Shown: positions 20,549 through 30,640 of the stretch, piece by piece
How positions within the stretch are numbered: position 1 is the stretch's first letter
How the letters are laid out: each line of letters starts with the position of its first letter
Assembly: GCA_032718475.1 (NCBI GenBank)
Contig: JAUCBJ010002423.1
Span: forward strand, 1-31,654
DNA: 31,654 nucleotides
DNA from: Nemertoderma westbladi
Taxonomy: Eukaryota > Xenacoelomorpha > Nemertodermatida > Nemertodermatidae
Direction: 5' to 3'
Made by a program: the position numbers and the translations under genes
The notes under the pieces: model-generated
Database searches by the model: none
Seen by the model: only the letters and a program-made list of their open reading frames with translations
What the model was told of the DNA's origin: nothing

Positions 20549-20560
20549 ATGCCGAAGCCT
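20549..20560 (+). CDS. ERM family gene, coding exon 1 (Met-Pro-Lys-Pro)
   Basis: ATG CCG AAG CCT followed by a strong GTAAGT donor. Known ezrin/radixin/moesin genes have a first coding exon of just four codons (MPKx), and this matches exactly. Phase 0. It joins to 21256. The upstream context is CATCACA before the ATG. The exon is too short to be found by ORF length. Confidence 0.9.
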
Positions 20561-21255
20561 GTAAGTATTACTGTATTAGACTTTGGACTTGTAAGCAATA
20601 AACAAGACTTACTGCTTACTGACAGACTGACTTAGGCCTATTTAATTATTCATATTTTACACACAGCAGGCCTACAGCCACCGGTCTGCCGGTTGGGTTT
20701 TGGGTAGTGCAGTAGTGCAGTAGTGGTAGTAATTACTGCTGTACTGACTGGAGTGCTGCTCGAAGATGAAAATAAACCCACTTCAGTACCGGTCAGCCGG
20801 TAATGTCAATATTTTTTTCGGGAGATTACACAACACATAGTTCAGAGATTCTCTGTATAATTTGGGTTACAGGTAGGCCTACTTCAGTAGTTTACTTTTG
20901 TCCAAAAATGGCAACAGGGAGAAACCCTATCCTACAGACCTAAGTGGTAATCCATGAAATTGTCCGAGCTCGCTTGTCCTAGTTCAGTAGTACCACAAGA
21001 TGAAAAGGCCTCTAATTATTATTTATCTAATCGTTTTAGAGTATTAGGTACTAATTTTTTCATGGAAAAGCACATTTAATAAATACATAAATATATTTAA
21101 TTAATTTATAATTATTTCTTCAACATCAAATTTTACGAATATTCGAAGATCCAAACAAATAATAATTCGCTATTTGCAGAAACGTTAATCAGTTAATCGT
21201 ACGTAGGCCCTATATAGTTTTTAATGTAAGTCAACTTGTATTAATTTTATTTTAG
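20561..21255 (+). other. ERM intron 1
   Basis: A 695-bp intron with GTAAGT donor and TTTTATTTTAG acceptor. It contains AGGCCT-rich sequence at its start and nothing else recognisable. Confidence 0.8.
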
Positions 21256-21339
21256 GTAAACGTTCGTGTGACCACCATGGATGCCGAGCTGGAGTTCGCT
21301 ATACAGCCCAGCACAACCGGGAAACAATTGTTTGACCAG
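21256..21339 (+). CDS. ERM family gene, coding exon 2 (FERM F1 lobe)
   Basis: Twenty-eight codons, phase 0 on both sides, acceptor TTTTAG and donor GTTTGC. The product begins [18 protein letters not shown] and ends GKQLFDQ, the start of the ubiquitin-like F1 lobe of FERM. It is nearly identical to vertebrate moesin/ezrin/radixin at this position. This lobe forms part of the membrane-binding (PIP2) head. Confidence 0.96.
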
Positions 21340-23356
21340 GTTTGCTTTTCTACTATACATCAATACTTGTTGTTATAATGCAAAATACATATTTTTTAAT
21401 GTTTTTACGGTACCGCTGAGAAAATAGCCAGATAAGCAGAATTGTTGATATTTATAGGCCCTATCTTATTTAACTTTGCAAGTGGGGATAAAACAACCAG
21501 GTTAACTAAATTCCAACAATTCCATGTCTGTTGAATTTTGTAAAAAAAAATGGAGGTCCTTTCCTTGTCTCCTTACCGTGTTTCCATGGTAACGGTAAAC
21601 GTTTTTTCTTCCAACAATAAATTGTAAACCTTTACGAACAATATAGATTATAAGTAGCACAAAGGTGTTATAAATCTCAGCAATGAAACGTATGTCGTAC
21701 ATCCACCTATGGCAAAATTCGATTAAATTATCTATATTAACTGTATCAATCAATTATTAACTGTATTTTTATAACCAGTTATCGATATTATTACGTTATT
21801 CTCGAACTATTTTGGACGAATTAATTTTTTGATTCTTTCTAAACATTTTATCTAAACATTTATTTCGGTGCCCTAAATAATCAACATTCTTTTAAATCTG
21901 CAGTTAAATCTCACCTCCATGTGCAATGTAAAAATAGGTACAATAGTCCTACAGTAAGTTATTAGTTTATTAATTATTTACTATTTATACTGTAATTACG
22001 TTTTATAATAAATTGTTCTGTACATTACATCTTTATCGTTGAGTCGGGCATTGTTACGCTCTCGGTAAAGTTGTACATGTACATAGTGTAATTACGTTTT
22101 ATATTGGTTTTAGGTTAGCGTAGTGTAATATTGTATTTGTAACCAAGTAACATAAATGACCCCCTTGGAAATAAGCTGCAAAGCTTTAGGGGTAATCCTA
22201 TATGTTATGTTGGACAATACCTTTATACCGGTACATTGTTTGGTGTATTTGTTATTATTCTTACATCATTTATCAATCACCATGGCTATCGCCGCGGGGG
22301 GGGGGGGGGGGGGGGGGGTTCTACTGATTTCCGTTCCCAATCAGACAAACACAATAAATTCCCCGCTCCCAAGGTTGAACAACATGCGGTCGTACTCGTA
22401 ATCGATTCATCTTATTCTTATTTATATTAAGCCACTCACTCCATTAACCCATAATATCAATAACCGCTCCGATGTGTGTGATTTCATCACCCACCGGTAT
22501 TATCCCATGTATTTGATGCCTCTAACTAAACATTCTCCTTAATCTCTCATTACTTCCCAATAGTAACCCGTATAGTGTGGGTACCGGTACGTCATCCTGT
22601 ACACCGCTGCCCTCTATAATACAACAGGTCTTCAACTTTAACTAACTAGCTTTGCTGCCAAGTTATTTTGTTCTACAGTACTATAGCTCTTGGTTTATGG
22701 TCGTTACCTCCTTATTCATGTTACCTGTGCATTATTATTTAATTTATCGGTATTTTATTCCGTGGGAGTTTTTTTCTGTTGTTAAATTCAAAGCATGTTG
22801 CTGGCACTACTGGCCAGACCGACAGACGTGCGCAGGTGCAACCTTACCCATATGCGATCCGACTTGAAACACAATTAATTGCCCTTTACATTTATTAGCT
22901 CAGAGTCCAAACTAACTATCTCCCATCCAATATACCTACACACACAGGTATGGGTTACATGGATAGCCCATTAAATCATCATCTTGGTCAAAGTATCATC
23001 GTGTTTGCCTAGTGCATTCGGTGTGTGTGGAATCGTGACTTATCCCGCTTGTAGTTGTTGTAGATGCTGACGTCATGTTGTTACTAATTAATTATAACAC
23101 ATTGATTGTATTCTCTCGTTATCTGATATAGCCGATTGCCGCATTATTGATTTACTTTGTCATTCGATGTAATATTAAGTTAGTAATGCCGCTTACATAA
23201 TCATATTAATATATGATATATTAGCTGCTATTGTATAACTCTTAGCCCCTCCAGGAAAGGGTATCTCCAACAGAAATACAACTAATAACTAATTTCATTC
23301 AGAAATAGCAAAGAAAAAATATATTTATACTTAATAATATACGTTTATAATTCCAG
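21340..23356 (+). other. ERM intron 2
   Basis: A 2017-bp intron. It contains a G23 run at 22296-22318 and AT-rich sequence. Frames reading through the G run (poly-glycine) and those at 21502-21753 and 22652-22867 have no family or start support. Confidence 0.8.
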
Positions 23357-23452
23357 GTGGTAAAGACTATAGGTCTTCGCGAGATTTGGTTTTTTGGGTT
23401 ACAATATATCGACGATAAGAACTTCCCAACGTGGCTCAAACTTAATAAGAAG
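23357..23452 (+). CDS. ERM family gene, coding exon 3 (FERM F1 lobe)
   Basis: Thirty-two codons, acceptor ATTCCAG and donor GTTCGT, phase 0. The product starts [17 protein letters not shown] and ends TWLKLNKK, the middle of F1. Exon limits coincide with those of vertebrate ERM genes as I remember them. IDDKNF replaces the QDTKGF-type loop of vertebrates. Confidence 0.96.
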
Positions 23453-23877
23453 GTTCGTTTGATAAACTTTACCTTTACATTATTGTTTTATAACATAACA
23501 CCAACTTAGTTCTAATGGAAACAAATTCAGTTCTAATAAAAGTCTGTAAAAACGAACTTAGTAGATCGGTGGATAATATATTCCGTTTTTTTCACAGAAC
23601 CTTGCTTGGGAGATTAGAATTTACCTGGTAATATAATTTTCATCAATAATGCGACCGATGCCAGGCTGTGATCATTGAGGGTTTTGTGAGATTGGCATTC
23701 AACTAATTCGACTAGGTTAATTTGCGGTTGCTGTTATGACAAATAAGCAGTTTTTTTTTAATTCTCCGATATGAAATACAAATAATGATTATTTCTTTAA
23801 ATCTTATATAATTAAATAGTAATTCGCTATAGCTAAATATTTCGATATTGATTAAATATCATTCTCATTAGCTACTA

Positions 23878-23964
23878 GGGATGCGACAGGGCTAAAATTC
23901 CATCCGGAGCCCGGAGATTCCTCCGGGTTACAATATGGGCTCCGGCCGGAGCCGGAGCCGGAGG
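23878..23964. repeat. CCGGAG-rich inverted repeat, possible DNA-transposon end
   Basis: After CTAGGGATGCGACAGG there are repeated CCGGAG and CTCCGG words. CCGGAGCCC (23904-23912) pairs with GGGCTCCGG (23937-23945) across a 24-base loop. The GC content is far above the surroundings. The TAGGGATGC start followed by CCGG words recalls ends of hAT-type elements, but no matching second end was found nearby. Confidence 0.4.
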
Positions 23965-25080
23965 TTTGGTAATTGATAATTCCAATGTATTATTATAGTT
24001 GACATAGACAGATATGTTCATGAGACAGGGGGGGGGGGGGGGGGATGCAAATTCTTACCCGGCGAAACTATCAGTAACTTGGTTTGTTGTCAAGTCAAGT
24101 TATCATCGACACTATTTTTATGGGACATTGTGTAATTAATTTCGAGGAGTTGGTGCAGTTTCAGTATTATTATCATTGATGAACGTTTAAACATGTACCA
24201 CCTACCTTACGTACGTAGGCTGACATAAACCGGATATCTAAAATAATATTTTGGATAAATCACAACTGTTTAGAGGGTCCTCGGGCTCTATTTACATTAT
24301 TGGAACTGAATTACAATCTCCGCACACAAATATTTTATAACTATTAAAATTATTATTACATAATTTATAAACATGGGTTCTATAATATGAAATAGTTCTA
24401 GAATTATAAGTATTTTATCTGATTATTTTATACAAATGAACAGCACAGCCTTTTGGGGATGGGGGGGAGGGGGGGGGGGGGGGGGTCAGTGGAATGGGGG
24501 TTCTAAACTGACCAACGAAACGATAGTACCAGATCTATTTAAGATTTTTTAATTAGAGAATAATATTTAATTGAATTAACTGAATCATTTCAATGTTATC
24601 TCAAGTCCATGTTATGTCAAGTTTCTAAGTTTTATGTCAAGTTTCTAAACGGTTAGAAAAAAATTAGAAAAACTACTTCTGAAAAGTACTTTCAAAGGTA
24701 ATCTGGGCTACATACATCATCTGTGCTCAATGGGCGAGTGATTTATATCTGATTTTTCGATTTTCTGTGATGTCCGAGTCAATTTTCGATTTATTTAATG
24801 TGCCATATCCCATGAATATATTATCCTATTGTGATAATTTATGCCTCTTTTGAAAGCCCGTTAACTGTATATTACAATGAAGTATATTGGAAGATAATAA
24901 CATCAATTCCAGTTTACATTAGCCGTTATTATTCGGCTCAGGTTTATGTTATTTTGTTGGTTGATGTCGTATTTGAAAGCGCTACATTCGCTCTATCATA
25001 TGATAAAAAAATCAGCATCATACATTGAATAGATTAGGAGATTGAGATATTTTGACCAAAGTCCAGTGTGTCAGGCAACA

Positions 25081-25395
25081 ATTCCGGCCTGGAACTAAAA
25101 TTTGAATACCCGTAAGACATGATATATCACACTGATTGAGCTATTAGTAGGTCTTGTTCGAAAGCGCTTGCCCAGATCCTCCATATATTGTTGCATCATA
25201 GTAGTGCCGAAGTTAGAACATTGCAAGGATGGGGTTAAATAACAAAATAAATTCCGGCCTGTAGCTGGTTCCGGCCTGTAGCTGGTTCCGGCCTGTAAAC
25301 CTGTAACATTTTTAGTTGTTACAGGCCGGATTTCCTTCCTGTAACAGACTATTAGTTATAATATTGCGTTACAGTCGGAAAATTCCGGCCCTGTA
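25081..25395. repeat. Cluster of TTCCGGCCTGTAA motifs in both orientations
   Basis: TTCCGGCCTG occurs near 25081, 25254, 25269 and 25286, with a single-base variant near 25383. The inverted form GTTACAGGCCGG is at 25318-25329. Two copies form a direct 17-bp tandem (TTCCGGCCTGTAGCTGG). The copy at 25288 can fold with 25318-25329 into a GC-rich hairpin with a loop of about 20 bases. Function is unknown. It could be a foldback element remnant. Confidence 0.65.
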
Positions 25396-26063
25396 ATCAA
25401 ATTCAAAAAACACGAACAGATTGTAGCACAAAGGCATTTCAAAGTGCCAGACTGAATTCATAATCCAAATATATTTCAGATAGGCCTATAGAAATTTTTC
25501 AGAAATAAATCTGGCTTTTAATTTGGCAATGGTATTGGTAATGGTCTATGAAAAATAATTTAAAACATGTTTTGTTCCAGCCAACGATGAGATTTCTAAT
25601 AATAAAGGTATGGGTGGTTATTATAGTGTGGTTGTTAAACGGAACATTAGATGGTTTGACTCGAGGCTCTGAGTCTACAGGCTGTTTGTTCAACGGTTTC
25701 AGTGATGTCTGTTCTATGATCCAAACTAAGTTGTAAAACATTCAAATTACGTTTACTTCGTCTGAATTAAGTAATTAACATATTTATGAAATTTATTTAT
25801 TTACTAAAGATGGAACAAATTTACATAAAATGGTAGAATAAAAAATTGAAATATTTAATAATAATTATCTCTGAATTATTTATGGAATTGGAATTACATT
25901 TAAAAGTTTAAACGAAACAACTTCAATTTACCAAAGTAAACAATACACTTTCCTTACGCCTGCGTCATTCACTCACTGAGTACTGAGTGTTGGTTGAGTA
26001 TGATGTTTTTTTTTGATGGATTTTTTTATAATTGATAATTTTCCATTATTATTTATTTTTTAG

Positions 26064-26168
26064 GTTTTAGGACAAGAAATTAAGAAAGAAAACCCGATGC
26101 AATTTAAATTCAGAGCGAAATTTTTTCCTGAAGATGTTTCTGAGGAATTAGTGCAGGATATAACCCAA
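26064..26168 (+). CDS. ERM family gene, coding exon 4 (FERM F1/F2 junction)
   Basis: Thirty-five codons, acceptor TTTTTTAG and donor GTAAGA, phase 0. The product contains [20 protein letters not shown] and ends ITQ, the end of F1 and start of F2. The [14 protein letters not shown] block is diagnostic of ERM proteins. The first residues ([12 protein letters not shown]) differ from the VTAQDVRKESPL-type sequence of vertebrates. Confidence 0.96.
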
Positions 26169-26533
26169 GTAAGAGTCGTAATTGCTTTAATAATATAACT
26201 CTGTAGTGTTATAACTTATAACTTATGGTGCAGGTTATTCAAGTAAATATGTTATGAGCCAATAATGGCGCAAAATGACCATAAACATCATCAACTACGT
26301 GTTTAGTGGGTTAAACAATTTTTTAATGTAAAGCATAATATGGGGGGGGGGGGGGGTGGGGGTGTTTCAAACCAAAACAATAAACGGAATTTTATTTCAC
26401 CATCTCTGTTATATAAATAATGCTGGGATTGTTCACTCTCTACGCACTCAGGTATATGTAACACGTGTGATTTTCTTTTATAAATTTATCCTGTAGGTTT
26501 TAATTCTACTTTATAGCTTATTTGTTTATTTAG
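26169..26533 (+). other. ERM intron 4
   Basis: A 365-bp intron containing a G15 run (26342-26356) followed by TGGGGG. Confidence 0.85.
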
Positions 26534-26703
26534 CGACTATTCTTTATGCAAGTGAAGGACGCGATACTATCCGACGAAGTTTATTGCCCTCCAGAGACCT
26601 GTGTTCTCCTCGCCTCATACTCTGTACAAGCAAAGTACGGCGACTACAAAGCTGACATACACAAACCAGGTTTCCTAGCAAACGATAGATTGTTACCACA
26701 AAG
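26534..26703 (+). CDS. ERM family gene, coding exon 5 (FERM F2 lobe)
   Basis: Begins [20 protein letters not shown] and ends RLLPQ plus two bases of an Arg codon. There are 56 full codons, and the phase changes to 2. Acceptor ATTTAG and donor GTAAAA. This is the acyl-CoA-binding-protein-like F2 lobe, with the conserved YCPPET and [12 protein letters not shown] blocks. The reverse-strand frame over it is a shadow. Confidence 0.96.
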
Positions 26704-27359
26704 GTAAAACACACTAGTTTAGGCCTGTAAGGATTTGCATTAAGTAGGTAAAGTAAATAGGTAGACTTTATTAACATCGCCCCTGTTTTTTTCGTGGTCA
26801 ATATCGTTGATCTCATGGCAATGGGATGAGGACGATGTTCGTACCTGGGTTTACCGGTAATGGGCCTAACTCAGGTTGTGTCCTACCGACTTTATTGGAA
26901 TCCCACCCGCAGTAATAAAAGCAATTATCATCCGCCGTAAAAAGTTATACATTATATTTTATACATCCTTCTCTACCCAACCTACAACACAGTTTCATAA
27001 TATTTATTTCCATTTTCGAATAATATATTATAATTTGTTTCCCCTTGAAGGATTTACATAAAAATTATTTGTTCTAAACCCAAAAGCTGTCCCCTATATA
27101 TATATATATATTTCATCTGTTACTCACTAGAGTTTACGACCAACACAATCTAACGAAGAGTCATTGGGAGTCTAGTATAATTAATTGGTTCAAGGAATTG
27201 CCTTCCTTAACGAGGTACCTAGTTTCTTCCCACCTTTTTGTACTAAAACTGAAAAGCACGTGTCTCTATCATCCCAACCTTATGTTGCTTGCTGTATTTG
27301 TTCCGCACAACTCACTTTTTTCCCCCATTTACTTACATAGCCATTTATTTACCACACAG
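26704..27359 (+). other. ERM intron 5
   Basis: A 656-bp intron with a short (TA)8 run at 27095-27110. Nothing else is recognised. Confidence 0.85.
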
Positions 27360-27443
27360 AGTAATGGATCAACATTCCTTAACTCGAGAACTTTGGGAGG
27401 AAAGAATTACCAATTGGTACAAAGAGCATAAGGGACTTATAAG
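27360..27443 (+). CDS. ERM family gene, coding exon 6 (FERM F2 lobe); gene continues off window
   Basis: After acceptor ACCACACAG, one base completes the Arg codon. Then come [20 protein letters not shown] and KEHKGLI plus two bases of Arg. The donor is AG|GTGGTC, a weak but legal site. In known ERM genes an exon boundary falls at the same Arg, before the EDAVLEYL-type exon. Exons 1-6 total 551 coding bases, or 183 residues and two bases. The next exon, the F3 lobe, the alpha-helical domain and the actin-binding tail are not in this window. ERM proteins link cortical actin to membrane proteins. Moesin, ezrin and radixin cannot be told apart in an invertebrate. Confidence 0.94.
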
Positions 27444-28201
27444 GTGGTCTCTTCGTTTCTGATCTTAAATTAATTATCATCATCTTAGTTTTGGTGTTTC
27501 ACAATTGAATCGCTCTTAATTTCTTGTCAAACTGCATTTCTATATTTAATTCTCTACTTTCTTTCCATTTTCTGCTACTTTTTGTTTTGTGTTTGTTTAT
27601 TATTTTACTGTGTTACTGTATTACTGATGTCTAGTCTACGTGTGTCACTGTTCGAGAATTAGTGTGTATTATTTTATCTAGCTAACACAATGAGTATGAA
27701 TCTTTGTACACAGACTTTACCTCCAACACTGCAATATATGCGGAGTGGATTGGGAAAAGACAATTTTCGATTGGTGGGGTCAAATTGATCACAAATCACC
27801 GTTAGTGTTTGTTTAGGACAGCTCTGCTGCTAACTGTTTGCTGACGTGGCCTGTGAGTGCTTACTCAAAGTACAGGTTGCATGCATGTGGAGCTCTAGTT
27901 GGATAATTTCACAAGAGTGTCTGACTGTCTGTGAATGCTGACAGTATTTATCTGCGTTTTTGGATGAAGTAATTCTAAGTTATTTAATCTAATATTCTTA
28001 ATAAACGACGTGCGAATGTATTTTATCGTAAACGCTAAACGAAATGTAAATGTACGTGAATGGTGATCCTTTTTATTATTAATATAATTTACTAATAATA
28101 ATAATTGTGAATGTTTCGTTTACAATTAAATTAAGTAAGTCTCGCCTATAGGAAATTACCATAATTACATGCACATGCAACATTGTTTAATATAAGTGAT
28201 A
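27444..28201. other. ERM intron 6, left part
   Basis: AT-rich intronic DNA without a recognised element, up to the convergent 3' end of the minus-strand gene. The whole intron is at least 4.2 kb, since no seventh ERM exon is seen before the window end. Confidence 0.6.
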
Positions 28202-28207
28202 TTTATT
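28202..28207 (-). promoter_or_regulatory. AATAAA polyadenylation signal of 7TM gene
   Basis: Reads TTTATT on the plus strand, 25 bp beyond the stop codon of the minus-strand gene, a normal position. Confidence 0.55.
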
Positions 28208-28231
28208 AATAATCAGCGACCGAGATTAGCC

Positions 28232-29290
28232 TTAGAGCGCAGTATCTTCTGTTCGATCGGCCTTGTCTGTTTTGTTTTGATTTTCTATAAAAACTTCATC
28301 GTTATCTACAGTATTATCATCACCATCTTCATCACAGTCTTCTTCGTTTATATGTTCTTCATTCGGTACGACTTCAGTCGTATCAGCATCGTTGATTTCG
28401 CCACCAGACTCCATTACTTGTTTGTCATCAACGATGTCTAGGGATGTTTGTTTGGTACCTTGTTCGGTGTCATTTGCCCCGTTAACTACCGGCTTTATAG
28501 AAGAATGATTCTTTGGCGCCACCCCGATATTCAGATACATTGTTACCATTAGCAACATACCCGTAAGGGCCATTAACGAAGTCTGACAATACATTAATAT
28601 TAGCTTCATCTGCGAACTGAAAAAATTGAGATAGTAGGCTATGAGTAGCAACCAACTCAAACTCATAACTAATTCCGTTGTTATGGTCACTGCGGTATAA
28701 CAGCTGATTGCACTGGGTTTGTGTCTCGCCACCATTATTATTACCTCGGTTACAGCTATAATATTAATGCCGACGGATGTTGCTATGACAACTATCGCCA
28801 TAACTACGTCTACTTTGTATCCCTCCACGTCAGCGCAAGCGTAAATTTCGGGAAAATTGTTAAGTTTTACAACTTCGAAATTTTGTAATTCCTGTAGAGT
28901 TACTAGTGTGCCTGCTATGACAACAGCGATTGCCCATGATAAACCTATTAATACGTGGACCCTTGTGGTTGGTTGTTTGGTGGTCGCGGTTATTCTGTGA
29001 CGTAGACTGTACGCCAACGGTGCCATTGATAACAACGTGGCGTAGAGCAGGAAGTACTCGACGTATTTCATTATTAGTTCGCAGTAATCATTGTCGTGAA
29101 TGAGTTGGATGCTGGACCCGGTGGCCTTTACAACTAGGTAGAACCCGAAACTGAGTGAGTGGTTCGCCAAGGTTAAAGTTATGTTGTTCCGCTGTTTGTA
29201 GAATCTTCCATAGATAATTATAGTTGTTATCGCGGCAATAAGTGATGCTGCTTGTGTAGCTAGGTTAACAAGAATGGTTGTCTGTTCCAT
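28232..29290 (-). CDS. Divergent seven-transmembrane receptor-like protein, single coding exon, nested antisense in ERM intron
   Basis: 352 residues from the ATG at 29290. The frame opens 15 codons earlier (29335), but those codons read TATTTTATTTACATAG, a good splice acceptor ending at 29304, so the later ATG is preferred. Seven hydrophobic segments lie at about 4-28, 37-58, 72-95, 112-132, 160-188, 198-223 and 228-254, with a short extracellular N-terminus. C70 at the start of helix 3 and C152 in the second extracellular loop are placed like the conserved rhodopsin-class disulfide, and W119 sits in helix 4. Hallmarks are missing: no DRY after helix 3 (AYSLRHR instead), no proline in the helix-6 LSW motif, no NPxxY in helix 7. 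I therefore call it an orphan GPCR-like protein; ligand and coupling are unknown. The tail of about 98 residues is very acidic and ends D-T-A-L, a class I PDZ-ligand pattern. Confidence 0.75.
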   Translation of the reverse strand: MEQTTILVNLATQAASLIAAITTIIIYGRFYKQRNNITLTLANHSLSFGFYLVVKATGSSIQLIHDNDYCELIMKYVEYFLLYATLLSMAPLAYSLRHRITATTKQPTTRVHVLIGLSWAIAVVIAGTLVTLQELQNFEVVKLNNFPEIYACADVEGYKVDVVMAIVVIATSVGINIIAVTEVIIMVARHKPSAISCYTAVTITTELVMSLSWLLLIAYYLNFFSSQMKLILMYCQTSLMALTGMLLMVTMYLNIGVAPKNHSSIKPVVNGANDTEQGTKQTSLDIVDDKQVMESGGEINDADTTEVVPNEEHINEEDCDEDGDDNTVDNDEVFIENQNKTDKADRTEDTAL

Positions 29291-29305
29291 AATTAGATCT
29301 TTCCT

Positions 29306-30224
29306 ATGTAAATAAAATATTAGAATTACTCTCATCTTCTCGGTTAATTAGTATATTATAATACGATGAGTTTTTTAATCCTATAGCGTACATATAATAA
29401 AATAAAGTACAAAATTAGTTTCGCTATTGTTAACATCCACATCGTGATCAATGGATGTTTTTATTTTATTATTATAAGAATTGAGAATTCTTATGAATAA
29501 TTTTCAGCTAAGAATTATTGATTGTGCCGGTTATATAATAAAACCCGTCAGGCAGGCAACTAACTATTCTGTACAGACGCTAACCTGTATCTCGTATAAA
29601 AAACAATAACAAAATTATCCTGCCTTACACCACCTTCCATTTCTATTTATCTATGTAATCCTTTATCGAGTAAGCAATGGTTATTTTTCAATTAGAAATC
29701 CCTCGCAAACATCATAATTATCTGAATATAAGAATTACTCACCTAATTTTGTGTTCTATTTGGAAACTCTAGTTTTTATTTTCTCCCATCTTTGTTAATC
29801 TTTCTGCCAGCCGATACAGTATTATCAACCCAACACAGTTTGACGGTTCCTTTATAATAGCAATCGGAATATTTAATTTCATATTTATGTAATGTCACGC
29901 CCTAATGGGTTGAATGTTTAGCTGAGCGATACGTGTGCGCTATTTTTTGTGTGTGTTCATTGTTCTATATCCCGCATGTTATTATCTCGTCATGATCACG
30001 TGTTTTCTTTAGTGATAGGTTTTCCCTTTTAATAACTTTCGGTTGCGCCTCACTTCCCGGTATTATTAATGCATATCTCACCCCCCATTGTAATACTTTA
30101 TTAATTCTTTGAGAGGGTTTGTGGGGCTCGATGTCTGTATGGGGAGCGGTTATGACAACCTTCTTCACTAAACCTGGCGATGCATTTTGATTATTTTCTC
30201 AATCCCTGGATCAGGCCTGATCAT
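29306..30224. other. Upstream region of 7TM gene, within ERM intron 6
   Basis: It may hold an untranslated first exon and promoter of the minus-strand gene, but no donor can be chosen confidently. A hairpin ATAAGAATT-GAG-AATTCTTAT is at 29474-29494. A 67-codon minus-strand frame (29965-30168) shows no recognised domain. Confidence 0.45.
29474..29494. repeat. Perfect 9-bp stem, 3-base loop inverted repeat
   Basis: ATAAGAATT, loop GAG, AATTCTTAT. In AT-rich DNA this may be chance. No following T run suggests a terminator role. Confidence 0.6.
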
Positions 30225-30531
30225 TGTGGGGCGAGCCACGTAGCGTAATGAGCGAAACTTCAGCATAGGGGTACCAATTGACATTGTCTGTCGTCGTCGT
30301 CGTCTAATTTTGATCGCTATCGCTAATAACTCGGTAATTCGTTGATGAAATTAAACAAAGTTTAAAAAGTATCTGAAGTTTTTGTCATAAATCAGACAGT
30401 CGGTACAGGACCGGTAGTTTCAGACTTTTGATAAAAACCGGAATAAGTCAGTCAATCACTGAGGAAATTAAACCAAACTTGGTATGTGACGTATAGTGAC
30501 TCGTGCTGCGCGAAGGCCGAATGAACATGTG
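30225..30531 (+). repeat. Diverged member of the GTGGGGC-edged repeat family
   Basis: It begins TGTGGGGCGAGCCACG like 6429, followed by a (TCG)n run at 30291-30304 where the others have TCGTTCTG repeats. Then comes TAATAACTCGGTAATTCGTTGATGAAAT-type sequence, like module Y. It ends with TCGTGCTGCGCGAAGGCC, like module X. It is the only copy in the window with both edges, so it suggests the full order: GTGGGGC edge, short tandem repeat, body, CGCGAAGGCC edge, about 300 bp. Confidence 0.75.
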
Positions 30532-30640
30532 TTATTGTAACTTACGTTATCTCGCGAACTGTGCGTCTGCAGTACCTCCGGTCTCGTATTTCACGGTGCA
30601 TTGGTTATTATTGCATAGTGTATTCCTTTTTCGGTATAAG

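Larger units (their letters stand above)
23453..26063 (+). other. ERM intron 3
   Basis: A 2611-bp intron. It holds a CCGGAG-rich hairpin region (23878-23964), two G17-class runs (24028-24044 and 24469-24485) and a cluster of TTCCGGCCTG motifs (25081-25395). No coding sequence is supported. Confidence 0.8.

Noticed and set aside
22156-22430. Frames through the G23 run (poly-Gly)
   Set aside because: They lie in an ERM intron and depend on homopolymer length.
26544-26816. Minus-strand 90-codon frame
   Set aside because: It is the antisense shadow of ERM exon 5, whose plus-strand product is clearly conserved.
29965-30168. 67-codon minus-strand frame as a possible upstream exon of the 7TM gene
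   Set aside because: It does not end at a donor that joins in phase, and the 7TM protein is complete without it.
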